A stretch of DNA of 64,000 bases, taken from contig NZ_BMQA01000001.1 in assembly GCF_014647875.1 (NCBI RefSeq), positions 186,001-250,000 of the forward strand. The letters run 5' to 3'. Below the pieces are notes generated by a model. That model was not told the origin of the DNA, did not search any database, and worked only from the letters and a program-made list of their open reading frames with translations. A program made the translations under genes and the position numbers. This stretch comes from Streptomyces brasiliensis (GTDB lineage Bacteria > Actinomycetota > Actinomycetes > Streptomycetales > Streptomycetaceae). Shown here piece after piece: positions 17,877 to 27,800 of this stretch; position 1 is the stretch's first letter; every line of letters starts with the position of its first letter.

Positions 17877-18392
17877 ATGAAGCACGTGGAGCCGGCGGCC
17901 ACGCCCAGAACCGCGCCGCACGAAGCCCCTCAGGTCGAGATCACCCTCTGCGTCAACGGCATGCCCCGTCGTCTGCAGATCGACACGCGCGTCACGCTGC
18001 TCGACGCGCTCCGCGACCATCTGGGCCTGACCGGGGCCAAGAAGGGCTGCGACCAGGGAGCGTGCGGAGCCTGCACGGTGCTCGTCGACGGCAAGCGAGT
18101 GGTGTCCTGTCTGGCGCTCGCGGCGCAGTACGAGGGACGGGAGATCACCACGGTGGAGTCCTTGTCCCCGGGCGACGAACTGCACCCGATGCAGGTGGCG
18201 TTCGCCCGGCACGACGCGTTCCAGTGCGGCTACTGCACCCCGGGACAGATCATGTCGGCGGTCTCGCTGATCGCGGAGGGGCGCGCGGGCTCGGAGGAGG
18301 AGATCCGCGAGTTCATGAGCGGCAACCTCTGCCGCTGCGGCGCCTATCCGAACATCCGCGCCGCGATCCGCGACATCGCGGCGGAGGGCTGA
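17877..18392 (+). CDS. Aldehyde oxidoreductase [2Fe-2S] subunit (PaoA/YagT-like)
   Basis: This 171-residue small subunit of a xanthine-oxidase-family molybdenum hydroxylase carries two [2Fe-2S] clusters. The plant-type cluster is bound by [16 protein letters not shown] with a fourth Cys in VVSCL. The alpha-helical cluster uses QCGYCTPGQ and [12 protein letters not shown]. It passes electrons between the molybdenum centre and FAD. Unlike E. coli YagT, no clear Tat motif is visible, so the complex may be cytoplasmic. It is the first of three genes, 2 bp before the FAD subunit. Confidence 0.93.
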   Translation: MKHVEPAATPRTAPHEAPQVEITLCVNGMPRRLQIDTRVTLLDALRDHLGLTGAKKGCDQGACGACTVLVDGKRVVSCLALAAQYEGREITTVESLSPGDELHPMQVAFARHDAFQCGYCTPGQIMSAVSLIAEGRAGSEEEIREFMSGNLCRCGAYPNIRAAIRDIAAEG

Positions 18393-18394
18393 CC

Positions 18395-19384
18395 ATGCAT
18401 CCCTTCGACTACCTCAGGGCCACCGACACCGACCAGGCCGTCGCCGTCGTCACCGCCGATCCGGAGGCGTCGTTCCTCGCGGGCGGCACCACGCAGCTCG
18501 ACCTGATGAAGGACGGGGTGCTCGAACCTGAGCGGCTGATCGACATCACGCGGCTGCCGCTGGGCGGCATCACACACACGGACTCGCTGGTCCGGGTCGG
18601 CGCGCTCACGACGATGGAGGAACTCGCCGCCGATCCCGTCGTCCGCGACAGGTTGCCGTTCGTGCGGGAGGCGCTGCTGCTCGGTGCCTCGGTGCAGTTG
18701 CGCAACATGGCGACCATCGGCGGCAATCTGCTCCAGCGCACCCGGTGCCGCTACTTCCGGGACCCGGCGGTTCCGGCCTGCAACAAGCGGGCCCCTGGCT
18801 CCGGTTGCGCCGCGATCACCGGGATCCAGCGTATGCACGCGATCCTGGGCACCAGCGACCGGTGCATCGCCCTGCACGCCTCGGACGTCGCCGTACCGCT
18901 CGTGGCGCTCGACGCCGTCGTCCACGTCCTGGGCCGGGAGGGCATGCGGTCCGTTCCCCTGACGCAGTTCTATCTGCCGCCCGGCGACACACCCGACGTG
19001 GAAAACGTGCTGAAGCACGGCGAGTTGATCACCGCGGTCGACATCCCACTGCTCCCCGAATCGGCGCGCTCGCACTACCTGAAGGTCCGGGACCGGGTCT
19101 CGTACGAGTTCGCGCTCACCTCGGCCGGGGTGGCGCTGGTGATGGAGGACGGCGTCGTCCAGGAGGCGCATGTGGCGCTGGGCGGGGTCGGCACCATTCC
19201 GTGGCGGGCCTGGGACGCGGAGGACGTGCTGCGCGGCTCCCGGGCCGAAGCCGCCGTCTTCGGCGCGGCGGCGGAGGCGGCCCTCGTGGGCGCGCGGCCC
19301 CTGCCCGGCACCGCGTTCAAGGTCGAGCTGGCCGAGCGCACCCTCGTGCGCACCCTCGAGACCGTGGCAGGAGCGGCGTCATGA
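18395..19384 (+). CDS. Aldehyde oxidoreductase FAD/[4Fe-4S] subunit (PaoB/YagS-like)
   Basis: A 329-residue FAD-binding subunit with the two flavin motifs FLAGGTTQLDLMK and ATIGGNLLQRT. Between them and the C-terminal domain is a Cys-rich insertion (TRCRYFRDPAVPACNK, GSGCAAI, SDRCIALH). In the PaoABC enzyme this insertion holds a [4Fe-4S] cluster that ordinary xanthine dehydrogenase FAD subunits lack. The start follows the small-subunit stop by 2 bp and the stop overlaps the large subunit by ATGA. This subunit assigns the system to the PaoABC branch. Confidence 0.9.
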   Translation: MHPFDYLRATDTDQAVAVVTADPEASFLAGGTTQLDLMKDGVLEPERLIDITRLPLGGITHTDSLVRVGALTTMEELAADPVVRDRLPFVREALLLGASVQLRNMATIGGNLLQRTRCRYFRDPAVPACNKRAPGSGCAAITGIQRMHAILGTSDRCIALHASDVAVPLVALDAVVHVLGREGMRSVPLTQFYLPPGDTPDVENVLKHGELITAVDIPLLPESARSHYLKVRDRVSYEFALTSAGVALVMEDGVVQEAHVALGGVGTIPWRAWDAEDVLRGSRAEAAVFGAAAEAALVGARPLPGTAFKVELAERTLVRTLETVAGAAS

Positions 19385-21588
19385 CGACTCTGGAAACCGG
19401 CCGCACCGTCGGCGCCGGCCTCGACCGCGTGGACGCTCCCCTGAAGGTGACCGGCGCGGCCCAGTACCCCAACGACTTCTCGTTCCCCGGCATGGTGCAC
19501 GCCGCCCTGGTCGGCAGCACCGTCGCCGCGGGCCGCATCACCGGCATCGACGTGTCGAAGGCGGTGGCGGCACCGGGCGTGCTCGACGTCGTCACGCATC
19601 TGACCGCGCCGAAGCTGGAACGCGGACCCATGACCCTGCTCGGCGCATCGCCGACGGCACCGCTCCAGGACGACCGCGTGCTGCACTACGGCCAGCACGT
19701 CGGGATCGTGATCGCCGAGACCCCCGAACAGGCACGGCACGCCGCACGGTTGGTACGCGTACGGTACGAGGCGACCGAGCCGCTCCTGGACGTGGCCGAC
19801 CCCCGCGCCGAGATCGTCGAGAATCCCTGGGGTCTGGACACCGAACGCGGCGACGTGGACGCGGGGTCGGCCCGGGCGGACGTGGTGATCGAGGGGACGT
19901 ACACGACCCCCGACAACACCAACAACCCGCTCGGCCTGATGACGACGGTCGCGGCCTGGCACGGTGACGCGCTCACCGTGCACGACTCGACGCAGTGGCC
20001 GTACAACGTACGCGCCTCGCTGGCCGCGATCTTCAAGGTCCCGGAGAGCGGCATCCGGGTCCTCGCCCCGTTCGTCGGCGGCGCGTTCGGCGCCGGTCTG
20101 CGGGTGTGGCCGCACGTCGTCCTCACCGTGCTCGCGGCCCGTCAGGTCCGGCGGCCGGTCAAACTGGTGCTGACGCGGCCCGAGATGTTCACCTCCGTGG
20201 GACACCGGCCCAACAGCGTCCAGCAGATCAAGATCGGTGCGACCCGCGAGGGGGACCTGGTCGCGATCGAGCACCAAGGCATCTCGTCCGCCGCGATGGA
20301 CGACGAGGACTACGAACCCGTCTCGCTCTGCTCGTCCATCTCCTACGCCTGCCCCAACGTGCGGACGCGCGACCGGCTGGTGCGACTGAACATCCCCTGC
20401 CCGGGCTCCATGCGCGCGCCGGCCGAGAGTCAGGGCAACTTCGCCCTGGAGTCCGCCATCGACGAGGTCGCCGAGGCCATCGGCATGGACCCGCTGGAGA
20501 TCCGGCTGCGCAACTGCGCCGACGAGCACCCGCTCCTCGGACTGCCCTGGTCCAGCAAGGCACTTCGGGAGTGCTACCTGCAGGGCGCCGAGCGGTTCGG
20601 CTGGTCGCGCCGCACCCCGGAACCCGGCTCGATGCGCGACGGAGGGTGGCTCGTCGGATACGGCATGGCGAGCGTGTCGTACCCCTTCTACCAAGTCCCG
20701 TGCCAGGCCCGCGCGTCCGTACGGCACGACGGCTCGGCGTATGTGCGCAGCGCGGCGACCGACATCGGGACCGGCACCTACACCGTCATGACCCAACTGG
20801 CCGCCGATGTGCTGGGGATCGACGTCACCCTGGTACGGTTCGACCTCGGCGACTCCGACATGCCGTACGCGCCCCCCGCGGGTGGCTCGGGTCTGACCAG
20901 AGCCCTCTCGGAGGCCGTGCACACGGCGTGCCGGCGGCTGATCCAGGAGTTCCTCGACATCGTGCACGACGACCCCGCGTCGCCGCTGCGGGGCGCCGCG
21001 CTCGACGACGTGACCGTCACCGACGGGCGCATCCATCGCCTCGACGCCCCCGAACGGGGTGAGACCTACGCGGAGTTGCTGGCCCGGCACGGTCTGGAGG
21101 AGCTGAGCGCCGACGGCAGGAGCGCTCCCCCGGCGGCCGAGGAGCTGGGCATGGCCCCCGCCGGTGCCTTCGGTGCCAAGTTCGTCGAGGTGCGCGTCGA
21201 TCCGGGTCTCGGGCTGCTGCGGGTGGCACGGGTGCTCTCCGCGATCGACGGCGGGCGCATCCTCAACGAGAAGACCGCCCGCAGCCAGATCATCGGCGGC
21301 ACGGTCGGCGGCATCAGCCAGGCGATGTTCGAGGAGACGGCCACCGACCCGCTCACCGGGCGGATCGCCAACGCGACCTTCGGCGACTACCTCATGCCGG
21401 TCAACGCTGACGTCCCCGACCTCGACGTGATCTTCGTCGGCGGGCCCGACCCCGCGACTCCCACAGGGACCAAGGGAATCGGCGAGGTCGGACTCGTCGG
21501 ACTGGCCGCGGCGATCGGCAACGCGGTCCGCCACGCCACCGGGCGCCGGATCCGCTCCCTGCCGATCACCATCGACCAGCTGCTCTGA
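19381..21588 (+). CDS. Aldehyde oxidoreductase molybdopterin subunit (PaoC/YagR-like)
   Basis: The 735-residue catalytic subunit binds molybdopterin cytosine dinucleotide and hydroxylates aldehydes or N-heterocycles. Seen are LKVTGAAQYPNDFSFPGMVH at the start, the Mo-binding loop VGGAFGAGLRVW, SMRAPAESQGNFALES, and the catalytic glutamate in GTKGIGEVGLVGLAAAIGNA near the C-terminus. Length matches the family. No XdhC/CoxI maturation gene adjoins this operon; the nearest XdhC is about 34 kb downstream. A hairpin follows the stop within 10 bp. Confidence 0.92.
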   Translation: MTTLETGRTVGAGLDRVDAPLKVTGAAQYPNDFSFPGMVHAALVGSTVAAGRITGIDVSKAVAAPGVLDVVTHLTAPKLERGPMTLLGASPTAPLQDDRVLHYGQHVGIVIAETPEQARHAARLVRVRYEATEPLLDVADPRAEIVENPWGLDTERGDVDAGSARADVVIEGTYTTPDNTNNPLGLMTTVAAWHGDALTVHDSTQWPYNVRASLAAIFKVPESGIRVLAPFVGGAFGAGLRVWPHVVLTVLAARQVRRPVKLVLTRPEMFTSVGHRPNSVQQIKIGATREGDLVAIEHQGISSAAMDDEDYEPVSLCSSISYACPNVRTRDRLVRLNIPCPGSMRAPAESQGNFALESAIDEVAEAIGMDPLEIRLRNCADEHPLLGLPWSSKALRECYLQGAERFGWSRRTPEPGSMRDGGWLVGYGMASVSYPFYQVPCQARASVRHDGSAYVRSAATDIGTGTYTVMTQLAADVLGIDVTLVRFDLGDSDMPYAPPAGGSGLTRALSEAVHTACRRLIQEFLDIVHDDPASPLRGAALDDVTVTDGRIHRLDAPERGETYAELLARHGLEELSADGRSAPPAAEELGMAPAGAFGAKFVEVRVDPGLGLLRVARVLSAIDGGRILNEKTARSQIIGGTVGGISQAMFEETATDPLTGRIANATFGDYLMPVNADVPDLDVIFVGGPDPATPTGTKGIGEVGLVGLAAAIGNAVRHATGRRIRSLPITIDQLL

Positions 21589-21594
21589 GCCGCC

Positions 21595-21626
21595 CCGGCG
21601 CAGCCCGGGTCTAGGGTCTGCGCCGG
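21595..21626. terminator. Hairpin between convergent operons
   Basis: CCGGCGCAG at 21595-21603 pairs perfectly with CTGCGCCGG at 21618-21626 across a 14-nt loop. It sits between the converging molybdenum-enzyme operon and the Dap operon and overlaps the sbnA-like stop codon. A shared terminator is the simplest reading. Confidence 0.6.
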
Positions 21627-22684
21627 TGGCCCGGCGTGCGTGGCACCGGCTTCTGCGCGCGGGCCGTCCGGGCCGTCCGGGGGCCGGCCGGGACCTGCTC
21701 GGTGTCCTCGCCGTCGAGGACGAGATCGTCGCCGTCGAGGACGAGATCGCCGTACAGGTCCTGGAGCCAGTTCGTCTGGTAGATGGTGTCGAGGTAGCGC
21801 TCACCGAGATCCGGAGCGATCGCCACGGCGGTGAAGTCCTCGTCCTCGTGCTCGGCCAGCCAGCGCATCGCGCCGCTGACCACCGTGCCGGTGGAGCCGC
21901 CGAAGAGGAAGCCGCGCCGGGCCAGCCTGTGGCAGGTGCGGATGGTGTCCGCCTCCTCCACCCGGATCACCTCGTCGACCAGGGACTCGTCGAGCAGGGG
22001 CGGGCGCATGCTCATGCCGAGGCCGGGGATCATCCGGCGGCCCGGCTCGCCGCCGAAGGCCACCGAACCGGCGGCGTCCACGGCGACGATCCGCACCGGC
22101 CGGTGCCACCGCCGGAAGAAGCGTGCGCAGCCCATCAGGGTGCCGGTGGTGCCCGCCCCGACGAACAGCACGTCCAGGCGCGGGAACTGGCCGGCGATCT
22201 CGGGCGCCGTGCGGTGGTAGTGAGCCCGCCAGTTGCCCGGGTTGGTGTACTGGCCGAGCCACACGTACCGGTCGTCGGAAGCGCACAGCGCGCGGACGTA
22301 GTCGATGCGCGCGCCGAGGAAGCCACCGACGGCGTCGAGGTCGGCGATGACGTGCACCTCGCTGCCCAGCGCCTCCATCAGCAGCCGGGTCGACAGATTG
22401 CAGCGGGAGTCCGTCACGCACAGGAACCGGTATCCCTTGCTGGCCGCGATGATGCTGAGCGCCACGCCCAGGTTCCCGGACGAGGACTCGACCAGAATCG
22501 AGCTGGGCAGCAGGACGCCCTCGCGTTCGGCGGACTCCACCATCTCCACCGCTGCCTTGAGTTTGATCGAGCCGGCGAAGTTGAAGCCCTCGCACTTCAG
22601 ATAGAGCGAACGCCCGAAGATCGGTTCGAGGTCGACGTAGAGCTGGCTCTCGTTGAAGGCGTGCGGAGCGGATATCACGGGCAC
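21611..22684 (-). CDS. sbnA: SbnA-type N-(1-amino-1-carboxy-2-ethyl)glutamate synthase
   Basis: A 357-residue PLP enzyme of the cysteine-synthase fold. SbnA enzymes replace the phosphate of O-phospho-L-serine with the amino group of L-glutamate, the first step to L-2,3-diaminopropionate. The PLP lysine is Lys41 in AGSIKLKA, with the phosphate-binding loop in ESSSGNLGVAL and GAGTTGTLMG; GGSTGTVVSGA is near 275. QYTNPGNWRAHY is typical of SbnA rather than of OASS. The C-terminal ~40 residues are a low-complexity extension. The GTG start has AGGAGG 7 bp upstream. It is last in a five-gene operon, following SbnB by 37 bp. Confidence 0.9.
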   Translation of the reverse strand: MPVISAPHAFNESQLYVDLEPIFGRSLYLKCEGFNFAGSIKLKAAVEMVESAEREGVLLPSSILVESSSGNLGVALSIIAASKGYRFLCVTDSRCNLSTRLLMEALGSEVHVIADLDAVGGFLGARIDYVRALCASDDRYVWLGQYTNPGNWRAHYHRTAPEIAGQFPRLDVLFVGAGTTGTLMGCARFFRRWHRPVRIVAVDAAGSVAFGGEPGRRMIPGLGMSMRPPLLDESLVDEVIRVEEADTIRTCHRLARRGFLFGGSTGTVVSGAMRWLAEHEDEDFTAVAIAPDLGERYLDTIYQTNWLQDLYGDLVLDGDDLVLDGEDTEQVPAGPRTARTARAQKPVPRTPGHRRRP

Positions 22685-22721
22685 GATGGACCTCCTGGTG
22701 CCATGGCCGAGGAAACGGGCC

Positions 22722-23795
22722 TCAGCCGTACCGGTGCAGGTCGTGGAAGAAGTCGTCGATGAGGTGGAGCTGCCCCGCGCGGGCCACTTCGTCGTAGACG
22801 AACTTGCCGACGGCGAGGTCGAGCACGCCGAGTCCGAAGGGCGAGAAGATCACGGTCCGGTCGGCCGGTGGGGTCAGCCGTCCCGTGAGGACGTCGTCGA
22901 GGGTGCCGTCGAGGAAGTCGCGGCCTCGGGTGAGCTGTTCGGCCAGGTGGGGGGACGTGTTGGCCTTGAGGCAGTGTTCGACGTCGTCGACGACGTTGGC
23001 CGAGCCGAGCAGGATCTCGGGGGCGAGGTCGCGCAGCGACACGTGCAGGACCAGCGGGTTGTGGTCGAACCAGGCCGGGTCGGTGACGTGGGGTTCACCG
23101 GCGACGGTGGCGAAGACGACCAGGTCGCTCGAGCGGATCAGCGCCTCGGGGCTGCCGTGCACACTCACCCGGCCCGTGGTGCCGGCCTGGTGCAGATAGC
23201 CGCGGAAGCCCTCGGTGCTGTCGGCGGACACGTCGTACACGCCGATCTCGTCGAAGGTCCAGCCGGTGCCGGCCAGGTAGGTGTGGATGTAGCGGGCGAT
23301 CAGTCCCGTGCCGAAGAAGCCGACGCGCGTGGGGCGGGTGCGGGTGCGGCTGAGCCGGTCGGCGGCCAGCGCGGCGGACGCGGCCGTCCGGGTGGCGCTG
23401 ATGACCGAGCTCTCCAGGCAGGCGAACGGGTAGCCGGTGTCGTGGTCGTTGAGGATGAGGACGGCGGAGGCCCGGGGCAGGCCGGAGTCCACGTTGGCCG
23501 GGAAGCTGGAGATCCACTTCAGGCCGTCCACCCGGGTCTGCCCGCCCAGGGAGGCCGGCAGGGCGATGATGCGTGACGTGGGCCGGTCGGGGAAGCGCAG
23601 GAAGTACGACGGCGGGTTGACCGACTCCCCCGCTCCGTGCAGCCGGTAGGTGGCGTCGATCAGTTCGACGAGTTGTTTCTCGCGGCCGGTCAGTGCTTGC
23701 TGCACCTCGGCGCCGGAGATCACGGCGAAGGTCGGTGCCCCGGCGGCGGGGTGGGACGGGTCCCGCCGGTCGGCGGGAGACAGCAGGTTGCTCAT
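22722..23795 (-). CDS. sbnB: SbnB-type 2,3-diaminopropionate synthase (NAD-dependent)
   Basis: A 357-residue member of the ornithine cyclodeaminase/mu-crystallin family. SbnB oxidatively hydrolyses the SbnA product with NAD+ to L-2,3-diaminopropionate and 2-oxoglutarate. Diagnostic parts are NPPSYFLRFPDRPTSRIIAL, VDGLKWISSFPANVDSGLPR, LNDHDTGYPFACLESSVISATRTAASAAL (read in pieces), and the dinucleotide loop VGFFGTGLIARYI. The ATG overlaps the upstream hydroxylase stop by 4 bp. Together with SbnA it makes free Dap, presumably the monomer for the upstream NRPS; its other product could serve the hydroxylase as co-substrate. Confidence 0.92.
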   Translation of the reverse strand: MSNLLSPADRRDPSHPAAGAPTFAVISGAEVQQALTGREKQLVELIDATYRLHGAGESVNPPSYFLRFPDRPTSRIIALPASLGGQTRVDGLKWISSFPANVDSGLPRASAVLILNDHDTGYPFACLESSVISATRTAASAALAADRLSRTRTRPTRVGFFGTGLIARYIHTYLAGTGWTFDEIGVYDVSADSTEGFRGYLHQAGTTGRVSVHGSPEALIRSSDLVVFATVAGEPHVTDPAWFDHNPLVLHVSLRDLAPEILLGSANVVDDVEHCLKANTSPHLAEQLTRGRDFLDGTLDDVLTGRLTPPADRTVIFSPFGLGVLDLAVGKFVYDEVARAGQLHLIDDFFHDLHRYG

Positions 23796-24793
23796 CGTCG
23801 GCTCGCCTCCGGGGTCGGGCTGCAGTCCGCCAGGCGCCGGGGTTCGGCCAGGCCGACCAGCACCTCGCGGTCTCCGGTGTAGGGCTCGCGGCTGTGCGCG
23901 GTGCGGATGTTGTCGACGAGCATCAGGTCGCCGGACTGCCAGGGCTCGCGCCGCGTGTGCTCCTCGTAGGTGGTGTTGAGGAGCTGGACGACGTCCTCGG
24001 TGATCGGACCGCCGTCGCCGAAGCGGGTGTTGAAGGGCAGGCCGTCCTCGCCGTAGACGTCGACCAGGTACTCGCGCACCTCCGGCGCCAGCGTCCACTC
24101 GTTGAGGAAGGCGATCTGGTTGAACCAGCAGCGCCTGCCGGTGACCGGGTGCCGCACCACAGCGCTGCGGCGCTGACGGGTGCGCAGGGAGCCGTCGGGC
24201 TGCCAGTCGGTGTCGATCGCGTGGGCGCGGCAGTAGGCGTCGACGGCGGTGCGGTCGTCCGTGCCGAAGGCCTCTTCGAGGGTGGCGCCGATCTCGTCGT
24301 TGTACGAGCGGGTCAGCAGCCATCCCTCGTGCTCGAACCGCTCGGCGAGGCTCGCGGGCAGCGCCTGGAGGACCCGTTCGGCGTCGGCCACTCCGGTCGC
24401 CCCGCCCTGGCCGGGTGCGGTCAGGCAGGCGAACAGCAGCAGGCCGGGCACGTCCAGCGTGTAGCTCAGTTCGTGGTGCATGCACATGGGCTGGTTGGCG
24501 GGCCAGGTCGCGGAGGAGTACAGCCCCGGGCCGTACGAGCGGCGCGGAGCGAACGCCTCGCGCTCCGTCATCAGCTCACCGGCCAGCGCGGCGAAGACGG
24601 CGCCGGCCTGTCCGGTGTCGCGCAGGTTCAGGCCGCGGACGAGCAACGCGCCGTGCTCGGTGACCTGCGCCCGCAGTGCCTCGCGGTGGGCCGCGGCCCA
24701 GCCGGGCACGTCACGGGGTTCCTCGACGTGCAGGATCGGCGGCCGGTCCGGCGGCAGCTCTACCTCGAGGGTTGATGCCAGGGGTGACGACAT
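23792..24793 (-). CDS. SyrP-like Fe(II)/2-oxoglutarate-dependent hydroxylase
   Basis: A 333-residue TauD/TfdA-fold oxygenase. The iron ligands follow the H-x-E pattern (His106 and Glu108 in MHHELSYT), as in SyrP and clavaminate synthase-like enzymes, with the distal His near 297 in NIRTAHSREPYTGDREVL. VRHPVTGRRCWFNQIAFLNE and CLTAPGQGGATGVADA also match SyrP-type amino-acid beta-hydroxylases. The ATG at 24793 was preferred because AAAGGAAACC precedes it; a GTG at 24838 overlapping the NRPS stop (GTGA) is possible. Position between NRPS and sbnB suggests it hydroxylates a carrier-bound or free amino acid. Substrate is inferred, not shown. Confidence 0.85.
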   Translation of the reverse strand: MSSPLASTLEVELPPDRPPILHVEEPRDVPGWAAAHREALRAQVTEHGALLVRGLNLRDTGQAGAVFAALAGELMTEREAFAPRRSYGPGLYSSATWPANQPMCMHHELSYTLDVPGLLLFACLTAPGQGGATGVADAERVLQALPASLAERFEHEGWLLTRSYNDEIGATLEEAFGTDDRTAVDAYCRAHAIDTDWQPDGSLRTRQRRSAVVRHPVTGRRCWFNQIAFLNEWTLAPEVREYLVDVYGEDGLPFNTRFGDGGPITEDVVQLLNTTYEEHTRREPWQSGDLMLVDNIRTAHSREPYTGDREVLVGLAEPRRLADCSPTPEASRR

Positions 24794-24834
24794 CTCGGTT
24801 TCCTTTCGGTTGCCCCGGTGGGGTGCGGTGAGGC

Positions 24835-27800
24835 TCACGGGGAGGCCAGTGGTGCGGCGGCGCCCAGGACGACACGTGCCGCGTCGGCCGGTCGGGTGCG
24901 CAGGAAGTAGTGGCCGCCGTCGGCGAGTTCGTGGAGGTCCACGTGCTCGGCCAGCAGCTGCCAGTCGCGGTACCGCTCTGGGTGGGCGGCCGTGTTCGGG
25001 TCGTCGGCGGCGACGACCACGGTGACCGGCGCGGCCAGCTTCACCGCGGGCGGGGAGTCCAGGGCGTCGGCGAAGTAGCGGTGCGCGCAGACGCAGTCGT
25101 GCCGGTAGGCGGCACCGATGTGTTCCGCGTGCCGGCCGTCGAGTTCACCGAGTTCGGTGTAACCGCCGTCCGCGGTCAGCCGCGCGGCGATGTCGGCGTC
25201 GCCGTGGGCCGTCAACTCGGTGATGGCGGCGCGTCGTTCGGCCGCGGTGCCGAGGAGCTGCGCGGCGAGGAAGACGCGCGGGACGTCGACGCCGCGTTCA
25301 GTCAGTCTGCGCGCCGTCTCCACGGCGAGTGCGGCGCCGGACGAGTGGCCCCACAGCATGACGCGGGTCAGACCGCGCGCGGTGATCTCGGCGACCACCT
25401 GTTCCACCACCTGCTCCAGGGGCGCGAACGGCTCGGTGCGGGCGGCCAGGTCGTGCCCGGGGAGGTCGACGGCGTGGACGGTGGTGCCGCTGCCCGCCAG
25501 CGCGCTCGCCATCGGCCGGTAGTTGACCGCGTTGCCGCCCGCGTAGGGGAAGCACACCAGGGCGCACTCCGCCGCGACCGCCGTGTCCGACAAGGGCTGG
25601 AGCAGCTCGGGGCGCTGTGCGGCGGTGCCGTCGAGAAGCGATGCGAGGTCGGCGAGCACGGGGTGCCGGGTGATGTCCTTCAGGGAGACGGCGCGGTCCA
25701 GGGCGATGGTGAGTTTCACCGCCGTCAGCGAAGTGCCGCCGGAGTCGAAGAAGTGGTCGCCGCGGCCGATCCGGTGCTCGGGGACGCCCAGCAACTCGGC
25801 CCAGGCGGCGGCCAGTTTGCGTTCGGTCGGGGTGAACGCGCGGTCGTGCTGCGTGGTGTCGTCGCCGCGCATGCCCGGCGCCGTCTGTTCTTCGGCCAGT
25901 GCGGTCAGGGCCTTGCGGTCGGTCTTGCCGTTGGCGGTCAGCGGCAGGCCGTGCCGCCAGTGGAAGGCCGAGGGGACCATGTAGGCGGGCAGGGCGGCGC
26001 CCAGTTCCTCGCGCAGGGCATCCGTCGTCAGGCGTTCGCCCGTGTAGAAGGCGATCAGGTGCGTGCCCCGCCCGGGGCCCTCGGCGACGACCACGGCGCC
26101 GTCCCGGACACCTGGCACGCGCAGGAGGGTGTTCTCGATCTCGCCGATCTCGATGCGGAAGCCCCGGATCTTGACCTGGTTGTCGCGCCGGCCGAGGAAC
26201 TCCAGCTTCCCGCCGGGGTGCCAGCGCCCCCAGTCGCCCGCCAGGTAGAGCCGCTCGCCGGGACGGTGCGGATCCTCGCGGTACGACTCCCGGGTCCGCT
26301 CTCGGTCGTTGACGTAGCCGCGCCCCACGCAGACACCGGAGAACGCGATCAGTCCCGGCGCGCCGAGCGGCACCAGAGCCAGCTGCTCGTCGACGACGTA
26401 CACGTGCACGTTGTTGACGGGGCGCCCGAGGAGCACGCGTTCGGGCACCTTGTCCATGATCTCGTGGTTGGTGTCGTCCGACGTCTCGGTCAGACCGTAG
26501 GCGTTGACGAGCCTGGTCCCCGGCCGGACGGCGAACCAGCGCTGGACCAGCTCCCGCTTGAGCGCCTCACCGGTCACCGACACACAGCGCAGGTCCGGCA
26601 GTTCGCGGCGATGCCGCTCCAGGTACGACACCACCACGTCGAGGTAGGAGGGCACGACCTGGACCACGGCGGCACGGGCGCGGACGAGGGTGTCGACGAA
26701 GCGCTCCACGTCGGTGATCGCGTCCTGCTCCACCAGCAGCGTCCGCCCGCCGACCAGGAGCGCGGACAGCAGCTGCCACAGCGAGATGTCGAAGCACTGC
26801 GGCGCCGTCTGCGCGACCACCCGGCCCTCGGCGATGCCCAGGTCGTCGATCTTGGCGAAGAGGTGGTTGAGCATGCCGATGTGCTCGCACATCGCGCCCT
26901 TGGGCTCACCGGTGGACCCGGAGGTGAAGTAGATGTAGGCCAGTTGGTCGGCGGCGACCTCGACACCGACGTCACCCGGTGCGTGGCGCTCCGCGTACGC
27001 CGTCGGGATCAGGAGCTTCTCGACGCCGGGCAGCTCGGCCAGTGCCGCGTCCAGGGAGTCGGTGCTGCCGGGCTCGGTGAGTACATACTTGCACCCTGCA
27101 CGGGACAACGTTGTCCCCACACGTCCGGCTGGGAAGTGGGGTTCGATCGGCAGATATACGCCGCCCGCCTTGAAGACGGCCAGCACCGCGGCCAGCCAGT
27201 CGAGGCCGCGTTCCGTCACGACGGCGACGACGTCCTCCCGGCCCAGCCCGCGGCGCAGCAGCGCGCGGGCCAACTGGTTGGCGTGGGAGTTGAGTTGGGC
27301 GTACGTCCAGTTCCGGTCGCCGTGCACGGCGGCCACCGCCTCGGGATGCGCCCGTGCCCGCTCCTCGAAGAGTTCGTGCGCCCGACCCCGCGGCAGTGTG
27401 CGGCGGGGGCCGGCGAGTCCCTCCAGCTGCTCGCCGACCTCGTCGGCCGACAGCAGGCTCTGGCCCGCGTGTGCGGCGTTGGCGTCGGCCGTCATCAGGC
27501 GCAGGGCGGCGAGGTGGTAGCCGCCGATCCGGGCCGCGCACCCGGCGTCCAGCACCTGCTTGCGGTAGCGCACCCGCAGCCCGGGCCGTCCGCCCTCGTC
27601 GCTCCAGCCCACGCCCAGGACGGCGTCGTCGGCCAGCCCGCCCCCGGTGTCCGCCGGGTCGAACACGACCTCGTACGACGGCCCCGCCACACGCAGCTCA
27701 CGTCGCAGCTCGGCCACCGGGAAGTCGCGGTGGGCCAGCAGATCCGCCTCGACGGCGCCCACTGCCGACACGAGCGAACGCCACGAGCCGCCGGCCACGG

